From NCBI GenBank assembly GCA_003584625.1, contig AP017647.1, positions 435,501 through 499,500 on the forward strand: a DNA stretch of 64,000 bases, read 5' to 3'. This DNA is from Methanothermobacter sp. MT-2. GTDB taxonomy: Archaea > Methanobacteriota > Methanobacteria > Methanobacteriales > DSM-23052. Shown here piece after piece: positions 35,085 to 43,496 of this stretch; within the stretch, counting starts at the first letter, position 1; each line of letters starts with the position of its first letter. The translations under genes and the position numbers were made by a program. The notes beneath the pieces were generated by a model. The model was not told the origin of the DNA, made no database searches, and worked only from the letters and a program-made list of their open reading frames with translations.

Positions 35085-35606
35085 TACCCCGATGGCACAA
35101 ATTTCGTTATTTTTTTTCTAATGACGATCTCTATTGGAGGAGCGCCACGAAATTCAAACGCAGCAGATAAAGTGGTCATGAAGGAAGAACATTGAAATGG
35201 AAAGAATGGGGGACCCATCAAATTAGCCAATGAATTACACCATTCACTGGAAAGATTATTCAGACTTAAAAAATGGAAAGTTTAGATTTCTAGAGGGAAT
35301 TTTTTGATCTAGTTTTCCCCTTAAAGTCATTGACATAAAAAATTTGGGTTAAGAGCCGATTCAAAATAAAACTTTTTTTGTTGCTGCTAAATGCCATTAA
35401 ATAGGGGGGATAAAATCAGAAAATTTGCTTATTATAAAGGATCTTATTATTACCAGTAGGATAGCCTAGGAATGGTTCAAAGGTTATGTCCATGAACATC
35501 TGGGGGGCACCTCTACCCAAGACTGAAAGAGCCCGCTAGTATAAGTGCTCATGAATTAGAGTTCTTCAGATAAGCAAGGAGTGGTTTTTCTTTTGTTTGC
35601 AGTGGA
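35085..35606. other. Gene-free decayed stretch
   Basis: No open frame with protein-like composition and no clear RNA structure. Contains T-runs and stop codons in every frame; probably continuing decay of the preceding region. Confidence 0.3.
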
Positions 35607-36989
35607 TTAAGCCGAGCCAATTCTTTGTAATCTGTTTATGTAAATTCGGGCCCAGAGATAGGCTATTGTGCTTCCTACTATGTCTCCTGCGACTATACCC
35701 CACCATGCCCCCTTTTGGCCAAGGTTAAAGATTATGGCTAGTATATATGCGAATATGACTATGAAGAGCAATTGTCTTATTATCGTTAATATTAGTGAGG
35801 TTGTTCCTTTTCCCACACCCTGGAATATGGAGTTTGACATGAGCCCTGGGGGTATGAAGATATAAAAGAGGCACATTACCCTGAGGAATTCTGTTATAAG
35901 GGGGGATAGGTGGCTTGTCTGTGGAGAATATGTGAATATCATTGAAATATAAGGTGCAAGTATGAAAGTTAAGATACTTGTAGCTAATGCTACGAGCATG
36001 CCTATTTTTATAGAATAACTATGGGCTATTGAAAGGTTCTTATACTTTCTGGCTCCATATGCCACTCCAGCAACTGTAATGGTACCCGCGCCGATTGATA
36101 TGAGGGGTACGAAGCCTATCATCACAACCCTCCAACCGGCAGAATAGATCGCTACTGCATCTGTTCCAGCGACTGCAACAAATATTATATTCAAGATAGC
36201 TGTGCCCATTGAAATCACCAAAAATTCTACACTGGCTGGTAATGCAACCTCTAGGATGGATTTAGCAACCTGGAAGTCGGCTTTGAAATACTTCCATGAC
36301 AAACTTGTGAAAGTATCTTTCTTGTGAAAGAACCAATATATTATAACAGCCGATACAATAAATTGGGATGCCAGGGTTGCCCATGCCGCCCCTGCAATAC
36401 CCAACCCAAATGAATAGATAAGAATAGGATCCAGTATCATGTTAATTATAGCAGATACCATCATAGCATACATTGTCCTTTTAGTGTCACCCTCACCCCT
36501 CAAAATCCCATAGGCAGAACCAGTAAATAACATGAAAATTGTCCCGGCGAATACTATACGACCATAAATAAGGGAAAGATTAAGCGTAGCTTTCGCACCC
36601 AACATTAAAAGCATATCCCCCAGAAAAAATTCCAGTAAAAGTGTTATGAAGATTGAGATGACTATTGTGAGTATTATAGCATGTATTGCACTGTTGTTCA
36701 CCCTTTTTGTGTCACCAGCCCCTATACACCTGGAAATGGAGGATGTTGCACCAGCACCAAGCCCATTTGAAAGACCTACAAGTATCATATAGAGTGGTGT
36801 GACGAATCCAATAGCTGCTAGGGCACCTCCCCCCAAGCCAGATACCCAAATGGCATCTATCAGATTATAAGTTGATGTTAAAAGCATGGCAACGACAAGA
36901 TGACTTGACAACTTTAAAATGGCCTTTTTAGGATCTCCAGTGATGAGAGCAACGCCTTTAGTCTTATTACTTTCATTTTCCGGTTTCAT
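35607..36989 (-). CDS. MATE family multidrug/Na+ antiporter
   Basis: 460 residues with twelve membrane segments in two similar halves. First half: LTSTYNLIDAIWVSGLGGGALAAIGF, then SNGLGAGATSSISRCIGAGD and YGILRGEGDTKRTMYAMM; second half: ALPASVEFLVISMGTAILN and SNSIFQGVGKGTTSLIL. These are typical MATE (DinF/NorM-like) motifs; members export drugs or metabolites using a Na+ or H+ gradient. Stand-alone gene with an ATG at 36989; substrate unknown. Confidence 0.92.
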   Translation of the reverse strand: MKPENESNKTKGVALITGDPKKAILKLSSHLVVAMLLTSTYNLIDAIWVSGLGGGALAAIGFVTPLYMILVGLSNGLGAGATSSISRCIGAGDTKRVNNSAIHAIILTIVISIFITLLLEFFLGDMLLMLGAKATLNLSLIYGRIVFAGTIFMLFTGSAYGILRGEGDTKRTMYAMMVSAIINMILDPILIYSFGLGIAGAAWATLASQFIVSAVIIYWFFHKKDTFTSLSWKYFKADFQVAKSILEVALPASVEFLVISMGTAILNIIFVAVAGTDAVAIYSAGWRVVMIGFVPLISIGAGTITVAGVAYGARKYKNLSIAHSYSIKIGMLVALATSILTFILAPYISMIFTYSPQTSHLSPLITEFLRVMCLFYIFIPPGLMSNSIFQGVGKGTTSLILTIIRQLLFIVIFAYILAIIFNLGQKGAWWGIVAGDIVGSTIAYLWARIYINRLQRIGSA

Positions 36990-37680
36990 TAAACATCACA
37001 TGCCCTACTAATCCATCCAAGGAAAATCTTATATGAGTATCAATATTGTATCCTCTTTTACCAGCTAAGTAAATTGAATAGATTAATGTACATATAGTAT
37101 TTCCAGGTTATCTTTCTATTGCTTTTAAGATCCCACACACCTTGAAAGGGAAGTATACATGGGGGTGTGAGTTAAATTTAGATACTACTTTTTTTTTCAT
37201 AGGTTGTAGCCCACACCCTTAATAAAAGGTGTGGGGCCCATGACAGTCTCAAGGAGTGGGGGGTGTGAAGCCATTGGGGGGGGTGAACTTCTCAACTTTG
37301 CGAAGTTTCATGTTTGTGGAAGCCCCTATGTGTGGGGGGGTCACCCCCCCTTATGTTTAGAAGGTTGAAGATGCGCTTCTCTATCAAGTGCTGGTCGTTT
37401 ATTTTAGTTTATATGCAAAGAGTTTTTTTTTGGTGGGGGGTTGATCAGACTATTTTTTCTGAAATTATATGCTTTATCAAAATATTTTTCATTGCATTGT
37501 ATTCAACAGCCTTTGCATATGTGCTCCCAACTATTTTAGCGTTTAAAGAGTGTTTAAGGGTCGATTTTTCATGGGTCCGGTTATCGTGGCGGTGAATTGA
37601 CTTTCCAAAGATTGGGGGAATCAGAATCATTCATTAACATCCAACCTTCATCAAAGGGAGTATAAACTCCAAGGTTATTT
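36990..37680. other. Gene-free gap with hairpins and G-runs
   Basis: No supportable gene. A hairpin with arms CCCACACC (37210-37217) and GGTGTGGG (37228-37235) is followed by G-runs of 6 to 8 and the palindrome GGGGGGGTCACCCCCCC at 37334-37350. Such GC-rich elements are unusual here and may mark a decayed insertion end or structured RNA. Confidence 0.4.
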
Positions 37681-37728
37681 TATAGGATATTCTAAATATA
37701 ACATTGGGAGATATAATCTTTGGGGTGT

Positions 37729-38079
37729 ATGAAATTGTTGGGGAAAGCTGAAATAGGTTTTTTGATACTTTTATGTTTTTTGGTGGCTTTTTCGGGTTGT
37801 ATGGCTTCAAATGTGAAGCTGGTTGTGAATTATACTGGTAGTTGGAATGGTACTATAACAGATTCATCTGGAACTCGTACAATTGAGGGTACTGGTAATA
37901 AAACGATTGATTTAGGTGCGCTTACTGGCAGTTTAAGAATCATAGTTGGAAAGAAGGAACCTAGCAATGAAACACTAAGTATATCATTAATAAGAGGAAA
38001 TGAGATCATTAGCACGGGTAATACGTCTGTTTCCGGCGGACAATTAAATGATGCACATATAAGCGTCTATCTAGCTTGA
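37729..38079 (+). CDS. Lipoprotein with beta domain (Methanobacteriales type)
   Basis: 116 residues. A signal sequence FLILLCFLVAFSGC ends in a lipobox-like cysteine. The mature part begins VKLVVNYTGSWNGTITDSSG and continues with a GTRTIEGTGNK-type strand and repeated glycine/serine turns. Similar small lipoproteins with GxWxGxIxDxxGxRxxEG are common in this order; function unknown. Start uncertain: a TATA-like TAAATATAA at 37693-37701 predicts a start site next to the ATG at 37729 (leaderless), while GGGGTG would also serve the TTG at 37735. Confidence 0.75.
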   Translation: MKLLGKAEIGFLILLCFLVAFSGCMASNVKLVVNYTGSWNGTITDSSGTRTIEGTGNKTIDLGALTGSLRIIVGKKEPSNETLSISLIRGNEIISTGNTSVSGGQLNDAHISVYLA

Positions 38080-38139
38080 ACTCTGTTCTCAGATTTTCCA
38101 AGTTCATTTACAATGAATACCATGCTCTGATATTTCAAC

Positions 38140-38375
38140 TAAATCGGCGGAAAGCCTCCCCACGATAACAAGCGGGGGATAGTTCACCTCCACTATTTTC
38201 AAGTGAACTAACCCACCTAACGGACAAGGCTTCTCCCATCCCACCTGAATTTACGCCAAAGGACTTCACTTGGGGGCTACAGCTCCCATCCCACATCTCT
38301 CATTAAGATGTGGGTAGCTTTCTCACCACAGTTAGCTGAACTTCCCTCATAAGGGAACATTCCCTCTAAGATTTC
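38140..38375 (-). mobile_element. Probable IS200/IS605 TnpB right-end / omega-RNA remnant
   Basis: A GC-rich island with strong hairpins: TAGTTCAC/GTGAACTA (38180-38187 with 38203-38210) and CCCACATCT/AGATGTGGG (38290-38298 with 38306-38314). On the minus strand it encodes the peptide SSANCGEKATH...DVGWEL then a stop, which looks like the C-terminus of a TnpB-type protein, followed by the structured part. The rest of the gene is missing. TnpB genes are known to end in a guide-RNA-forming segment; assignment here is by resemblance only. Confidence 0.4.
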
Positions 38376-38397
38376 CTTAACACTCAAAATATTAAAT

Positions 38398-38680
38398 TTA
38401 ACTTATCTCACCCGTCTCCCTTTTATGTATCACCCCCCTCGAAGGGGTTCTAAAAAGCAACAGAAAGATAAAATTTTGATCATATCCTAAGGTTTCCCCG
38501 GTATCGGCATTCACAACCCTTAGCAACAACCTTTTGTCTAATACTCTGACCTTGACCTCCAAACCCCTCCCAAAAGATGAAATATGAAAGTTCAATTAGG
38601 GATAGCATAACCATAAATTCCAATGTAGGCGAAGAAGCCAAAACATATAACATAGGATTACTATCTGTCAGAATGGCCAC
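38398..38680 (-). pseudogene. Frameshifted remnant of a small membrane-anchored protein
   Basis: From a GTG at 38680 one frame reads AILTDSNPMLYVLASSPTLE and FMVMLSLIE; then another frame continues NFHISSFGRGLEVKVRVLDK, LLLRVVNADTGETLGYDQN. A single frameshift near 38590 joins them. Unknown family. Confidence 0.4.
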
Positions 38681-38832
38681 AAATCTTTGTACTATAATTT
38701 TTTTCTATGATAGAAAATTATAAATTGTCTTGGGGTTGAAGTTTCAAAAAAATCAATTCATATTGGGAAAGTATATTCTTTAGGGTTGTGTGTGAACTCC
38801 ATCTAAAGATGATCTTGAAGGAGGTTAAACCG

Positions 38833-39216
38833 TTGAAAAGAGTGCTTTTCATTTGCAGGAACAATTCTGGGAGGTCTCAGATGGCCGAAGCCTTTCTAAG
38901 GAACATTTACGGTGAATATTATGAGGTTTATAGTGCTGGGATTGAACCAAGGGAAATAAACCCCCTCACGATAAAAGTCATGGAAGAAATTGGCATAAAC
39001 ATGGAAGGCCACAGGCCAAAGAGTATCAGTGAATTTCAAGGGGAAAAGTTTGATATTGTGGTAAGTGTATGTGAAGATGCTTGTCCAGCACCTCCGGAGG
39101 CTGAAGAATACATTCATGTTAAGTTTCCAGATCCTAAAGGTTCAAATATTGAAAGGTTCCGTGAAATCAGGGACGAAATCAGGAGATGGATCGAAAAGGA
39201 ACTAAAACCTAAATAG
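38833..39216 (+). CDS. Low-molecular-weight phosphatase / arsenate reductase-like protein
   Basis: 127 residues. The catalytic P-loop CRNNSGRS (C-x5-R-S) is at residues 8-15, and the general acid Asp is in VKFPDPKG near residue 97, as in the LMW tyrosine phosphatase / thioredoxin-coupled ArsC fold. A second cysteine pair in SVCEDACPAPP supports the arsenate-reductase branch. The TTG at 38833 is chosen because AAGGAGGT precedes it by seven bases; earlier in-frame starts would bury that site. No ars operon neighbours, so phosphatase activity remains possible. Confidence 0.85.
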   Translation: MKRVLFICRNNSGRSQMAEAFLRNIYGEYYEVYSAGIEPREINPLTIKVMEEIGINMEGHRPKSISEFQGEKFDIVVSVCEDACPAPPEAEEYIHVKFPDPKGSNIERFREIRDEIRRWIEKELKPK

Positions 39217-39346
39217 ACCCCTTATAGTCTGTAAATTTTTGAACATGGGAGAATAGTCACTAGGTTTTGGGAGTTCTTTTTGGTTTGTGGTGGGAACTCA
39301 AATTTATGAAGGTGTGACAAAGAAAAAAAATCCTAGCTTAGTGTTC

Positions 39347-39865
39347 TTATCTTAGTGGTATTTTCCCATTGTAAAATTTTTGTAGGATGATTGCGTAGGC
39401 TTGTCCGATTTCTTCTGAAATTTTAAGATCTTCTATTGTATAATCTATTGGAGGATCTCCAAGGACTATCTGACCCAATATCCTGTTTTTGTCTTTCACG
39501 GCCACTGATAGGAATTTTTTGATGGGTTTATGGCCTTTTGGTGTTCCATGGGCTGCTGGATGATTTATGGGGTTGTTTGTGAAGAAGGATTTGCCGGTGT
39601 CAATGGAATATCCTAGTAATCCTCCATATTTTCCATTTTTTGGACGTTTAAATCTGGCCTCTTTTATGCTTTCATAGTAGTTGCATTGGCTTGTAACATG
39701 TGTGAATGTTATGGCGACACTATCACCATTTTCGGGGTCTATGTAGGCTACATAGCAACATTTGCTCCCTGTTAATTTTTTAAGTTCTTTGTATATTATA
39801 TTGGCGGCTTCTTTGACTGTGGAGGCTTCTTTGATTTTATCTGCTATTTTTTCTGTTTCTTTCAC
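39347..39865 (-). CDS. GAF domain protein
   Basis: 172 residues comprising one GAF domain, a small-molecule or redox sensor fold: an N-terminal helix (EAANIIYKELKKLTG), the strand CCYVAYIDPENGD, a loop with TSQCNYYESIKEARF, and the C-terminal core FLSVAVKDKNRILGQIVLGDP. Two cysteine sites (KCCY and QCNY) could sense redox state or bind a metal. GTG start at 39865. It follows the DUF1232 gene by 10 bases. Confidence 0.8.
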   Translation of the reverse strand: MKETEKIADKIKEASTVKEAANIIYKELKKLTGSKCCYVAYIDPENGDSVAITFTHVTSQCNYYESIKEARFKRPKNGKYGGLLGYSIDTGKSFFTNNPINHPAAHGTPKGHKPIKKFLSVAVKDKNRILGQIVLGDPPIDYTIEDLKISEEIGQAYAIILQKFYNGKIPLR

Positions 39866-39875
39866 TTGTATTCGC

Positions 39876-40301
39876 CTATTTGAGGTTTTCTAATCCTACA
39901 TATGATAGTATTTTTTCTGTGTCTTTGCCTAGTATTTCTTTTGAACGTTTTTGACATTCCATGATGACTTTTTTGAGGTCTTCTTCACCATCCCAATATT
40001 CTTCTAGGATTTCTTGGCCTGTTTCTTCTGCTATCTTTTTTAGTATGAGTGATGATAGGTATATGTCGTCGATGTAACCTTGTGGTCCGTATATTTCCTC
40101 GGGTAGGATGTCGTAGGGTGCTACGAAGTATCCTAGGGCGGCGCATATCATGATACGTGTCCGTGCCTTGATTCTTTTATCGTTTAGAAGGTCTGAGAGT
40201 AGTTTGAAGATGTCCGGGGCATAGTCTACTATCAGTTCATAGTCTCCCCTGTACATGTCCAGGTTTTCCCTTAAAACATCATAGAATCCTTTAAATTTCA
40301 T
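39876..40301 (-). CDS. DUF1232 (YkvA-like) protein
   Basis: 141 residues. The core RIMICAALGYFVAPYDILPE followed by YGPQGYIDDIYLSSLILKKI matches DUF1232, a small domain often near the membrane with unknown function. The ATG at 40301 overlaps the helicase stop as ATGA and has GGAGGG five bases before it, so expression is coupled to the helicase. Confidence 0.85.
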   Translation of the reverse strand: MKFKGFYDVLRENLDMYRGDYELIVDYAPDIFKLLSDLLNDKRIKARTRIMICAALGYFVAPYDILPEEIYGPQGYIDDIYLSSLILKKIAEETGQEILEEYWDGEEDLKKVIMECQKRSKEILGKDTEKILSYVGLENLK

Positions 40302-43027
40302 TTTAACCCTCCATACTCTTTGCATAGGCTTTGGAATATGCAGAATTTGCAGAAATAATTTTCCTTTGGTTTGAATTTTTCATTTTTTATGGAGTCTACT
40401 ATTTCTTCTATTTTGTTTTTTATTCGCTGTTCTGGGTCTGGTTTGAAGCTTGTTCTTTCATTGTCTTTTATGGTGTATGCTGTTAGTTTGTCGAATTTGT
40501 ATTTATCTGATAGTGCATATTCATAGGTTCTAAGTTGGAAGTCCACGCCCATATATTCTATGCCGGCTTTTTCCCTTGCTTTGAAGTCTACAAGTTCAAT
40601 TTCATCATCCTTGTTTTCTATTATGAGGTCTGTCCGGCCCCTTATTATGATATCATCCTTTGGTATGGAGAATGGTTCTTCAACTGCTATAACCCTTTTT
40701 ATATAATCCTTGTTTTTATTATAATAGCTTTTTAGTTGTTTTTCGAGTTTTTCTCTGAATTTGTCGCTTCTCCAGCAAGTTTCCACGATCTCTCTGATAT
40801 CTACTTTTTCTCCTTTTTTCATTTTTTTGTGTAGCATTTCGAGGCAATTGTGCAATATCTTCCCATATACTTGCATGCGAGTTTCTGGATAGATGAAACC
40901 ATAATGGTAGATCATCATATACCTGAATGGACACTCTTCATATGTGTGGAGTGATGAAAAGTTCACGGTCATGATATTATCCTCTCTAAGACTCCTTTCA
41001 ACACACTTTTCAACCCTTTTACAACCCCATTCAAGTTCACATTCCCTTACAAGCTCTTTTATGAATGGTGAATATCCCACCTTCCTAGTGCGGATCCTCT
41101 GGGCTGTTGATATTATGAGGATGTCCTGAGCTCGTGTCATGGCAACATAGAATAAGCGACGTTCCTCATCACCCACCTCTCCCTGGGAAAGTTTAAGATG
41201 CTCTGGGATGGGAACGAAACTCCTGCTATCGGCTCCTTGCCTGGGGAATCTTCCATTAACCACGGAACAGATGATCACAACAGGAAATTCAAGACCCTTA
41301 GCCTGGTGTATCGTCATTATCTTAACAGAATCTGGAGTATCAAGGGTTTCCCCATCATATTGCATGTGTTTTGGCAGTAGATAAAGATACCACATGAAGT
41401 CTTGGACACTAGGCCTTGTGTGTGTCCTTTCATATTTTTTGATTATGGAACTAAGCTTTGCAAGATTGAGGAGCTTCACCCTACTCTCATAGGTATCATC
41501 TTCTATAAGACGTCCCAGATAGCCTGTAATATCAAGTAGCTTGTAGAATATTTCAAGGATTCTCATCGGCTCCTTTTTTATCTTCTCTTTGAGCTTGTTC
41601 AAACCCAAAAGCTTCTTTATGTCAGCGGGTTCTTTTATACCGGCTTCCTTGAATGATTCCTCATCTAGGAGAGATGACAACTTGAATGTTTTCCCGAAGC
41701 CTTTGAGGGCATTCTTGGTTTCTCTGCTAAGTCCCAAGAATTCTCCATCGAACATTGAAATGTCCCACCAATCCCAACGCCTGAAATTCTTGTAACGTGG
41801 CGGGTTAACATAACCTAAAAAATATAAGATGCTTTTTATCTCGTCACGGTCAAGAAATGAACCATCGCCTCTGATCGTGTAGGGCACGCCCTCCCTTTCA
41901 AGTTCACCTATGATTTTACCCGCATGATACCTCACACTCTTAAAAAGTAGTGCGACATGACCATAATCTGGGATTATACCATCCCTTTTAAGATTCTTTA
42001 AAAGTCTAACAATCCTCCTAGCCTCGTCATGCACATCCCCGCTTTCTAGGAGGATAACATCATAGCCGCCATTCCTTTTAGCTTTTATACGCTTCTTATA
42101 ATACCGGCTTTTATTCATGAACTCGTCCGCTATCTTTATGATACCAGCTCTTGACCTGAAATTCTCATCAAGGAAGATTGTATGGGCGTTAAACTTATCC
42201 TCGAAGGATCTGATATTCTCTACTGTAGAACCCCTAAAACCATAGATGCTCTGGTCTTCATCTCCAACTACGCAAATATTCCCACTTGCTAAAAGTTCGA
42301 ATAAACGCTCCTGTATAGGATTAGTATCCTGATACTCGTCAATGAGAATATACTTGAAACGTGTTCTCAGATCCTCCCTAACATTCTCATTGGATTCCAA
42401 AAGTTCAACAGCATTCCTCTGAAGGCCGGGAAAATCAATCTTACCTTCCTTTTTAAGCAAGTCTAGGTATTTGGCGTAGCAGTCGCAGAAGCCATGATAT
42501 CGGCCATTGTCTGGGTGTTCCCTTTTTAGGGCTTTTTTAAGCTCCTCGGGGTCTATGCAGTTTTCACTGCACTCGTTAAAGAAGGTTATAACATCTGGGG
42601 CTTCCCCCATTCTAATATACTTGTTGAGTCCTAGCTTGTAGAAATGGGATCTTATGAAGATTAACTGGTCATCGTTGTCTAGGATGTCGAAGCCAGCGCC
42701 AAGATCATGATATTCACTGTATTCGCGCAGGATCCTATTGCAGAATGAATGGATGGTGGAAACTTGCATCCTCTCAACGTCTAAACCCACACATTTTCTT
42801 AAACGATTTTTAAGTTCTTCGGCAGCTTTCTCAGTGAATGTTATGACAACTATGCTCCCTGGGTCTACATTCTCCTTTTTTATAAGATAGGCCACTTTCT
42901 CGATGATTACACGGGTTTTACCCGTCCCTGGCCCGGCAACTATAAGTAGCGGACCTTCATTGTATTTAACGGCCTCTTTTTGGGTTTCTGTACATTCCTC
43001 CTGGGCATCGCATAATGATCTGGTCAT
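40298..43027 (-). CDS. UvrD/PcrA-type helicase with C-terminal PD-(D/E)XK nuclease domain
   Basis: 909 residues. Helicase motifs: Q-motif and Walker A AGPGTGKT near residues 30-38, FTEKAAEEL, VSTIHSFC, IDEYQDTN, GDEDQSIYGFRG, ENFRS, TIHQAKGLEF and VAMTRAQD. The last 230 residues form a RecB-family nuclease: GRTDLII and ELVDFKA provide the Asp and the D-x-K pair, while a Cys in YEECPFRY and three in CKFCIFQSLCKEYGG could bind an Fe-S cluster as in AddB and Cas4. Likely a DNA end-processing or repair enzyme, with helicase and nuclease in one chain. Confidence 0.92.
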   Translation of the reverse strand: MTRSLCDAQEECTETQKEAVKYNEGPLLIVAGPGTGKTRVIIEKVAYLIKKENVDPGSIVVITFTEKAAEELKNRLRKCVGLDVERMQVSTIHSFCNRILREYSEYHDLGAGFDILDNDDQLIFIRSHFYKLGLNKYIRMGEAPDVITFFNECSENCIDPEELKKALKREHPDNGRYHGFCDCYAKYLDLLKKEGKIDFPGLQRNAVELLESNENVREDLRTRFKYILIDEYQDTNPIQERLFELLASGNICVVGDEDQSIYGFRGSTVENIRSFEDKFNAHTIFLDENFRSRAGIIKIADEFMNKSRYYKKRIKAKRNGGYDVILLESGDVHDEARRIVRLLKNLKRDGIIPDYGHVALLFKSVRYHAGKIIGELEREGVPYTIRGDGSFLDRDEIKSILYFLGYVNPPRYKNFRRWDWWDISMFDGEFLGLSRETKNALKGFGKTFKLSSLLDEESFKEAGIKEPADIKKLLGLNKLKEKIKKEPMRILEIFYKLLDITGYLGRLIEDDTYESRVKLLNLAKLSSIIKKYERTHTRPSVQDFMWYLYLLPKHMQYDGETLDTPDSVKIMTIHQAKGLEFPVVIICSVVNGRFPRQGADSRSFVPIPEHLKLSQGEVGDEERRLFYVAMTRAQDILIISTAQRIRTRKVGYSPFIKELVRECELEWGCKRVEKCVERSLREDNIMTVNFSSLHTYEECPFRYMMIYHYGFIYPETRMQVYGKILHNCLEMLHKKMKKGEKVDIREIVETCWRSDKFREKLEKQLKSYYNKNKDYIKRVIAVEEPFSIPKDDIIIRGRTDLIIENKDDEIELVDFKAREKAGIEYMGVDFQLRTYEYALSDKYKFDKLTAYTIKDNERTSFKPDPEQRIKNKIEEIVDSIKNEKFKPKENYFCKFCIFQSLCKEYGGLK

Positions 43028-43058
43028 CCTAATACATGGATAGGGGATCTCTTATATA

Positions 43059-43412
43059 TTATGAGAGTATTAGAATGAAGAAGAGTGATTCTATTGTGAA
43101 GTGCAAGGCTCTGTGATATAACCATCCATGTTCAACTCCTGTGATTTGATGATATACATCTACTATTAGGTGTATTAGGGCTGCTAATAATCCTATCTCA
43201 ACTGATAAGAATACTATTGAGAGTATTATGAAATGGAATAATGCCTCCAGGCCTTCATGTATGAGCCATAATTGTATGTTAGAGCTTACGGCCTCCCTTA
43301 TAATACCAGCTAATATTATATAGAAATCCATGAATGTTTTCCAGAGTATCCTTGTGTGTAGTTCGTCACTTATTGCAAGGAAGACCGCTATATAAAACCA
43401 TACAAGTTCCAT
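43059..43412 (-). CDS. Small membrane protein of unknown function
   Basis: 117 residues with four membrane helices. Conserved-looking His and acidic residues line them ([41 protein letters not shown]), which could bind metal. ATG at 43412 with GGTGAAG upstream; a TTG lies one codon before. No family recognised. It is divergent from valS. Confidence 0.65.
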   Translation of the reverse strand: MELVWFYIAVFLAISDELHTRILWKTFMDFYIILAGIIREAVSSNIQLWLIHEGLEALFHFIILSIVFLSVEIGLLAALIHLIVDVYHQITGVEHGWLYHRALHFTIESLFFILILS

Positions 43413-43438
43413 CAAACTTCACCACTATATAGGACTAA

Positions 43439-43473
43439 TGATATATTTATTAGGAGAATAATTCTCTAATAAA
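43439..43473. promoter_or_regulatory. Divergent promoter and imperfect dyad before valS
   Basis: ATATATTTATT works as a TATA box on either strand between valS and the membrane gene. Immediately beside it TTATTAGGAGAA..TTCTCTAATAA forms an imperfect inverted repeat of 11-12 base arms, in the position of an operator. Confidence 0.4.
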
Positions 43474-43496
43474 CTTTTCATATTAGGGGGAATGTG

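Noticed and set aside
37314-37595. 93-codon plus-strand frame and the overlapping 61-codon minus frame
   Set aside because: Both span G-runs and a palindrome, lack ribosome sites and have odd composition; neither looks like a gene.
40298-43415. CRISPR-associated locus suggested by Cas4-like cysteines
   Set aside because: No repeats, Cas1, Cas2 or other cas genes are present; the domain belongs to the AddB-type helicase-nuclease layout.
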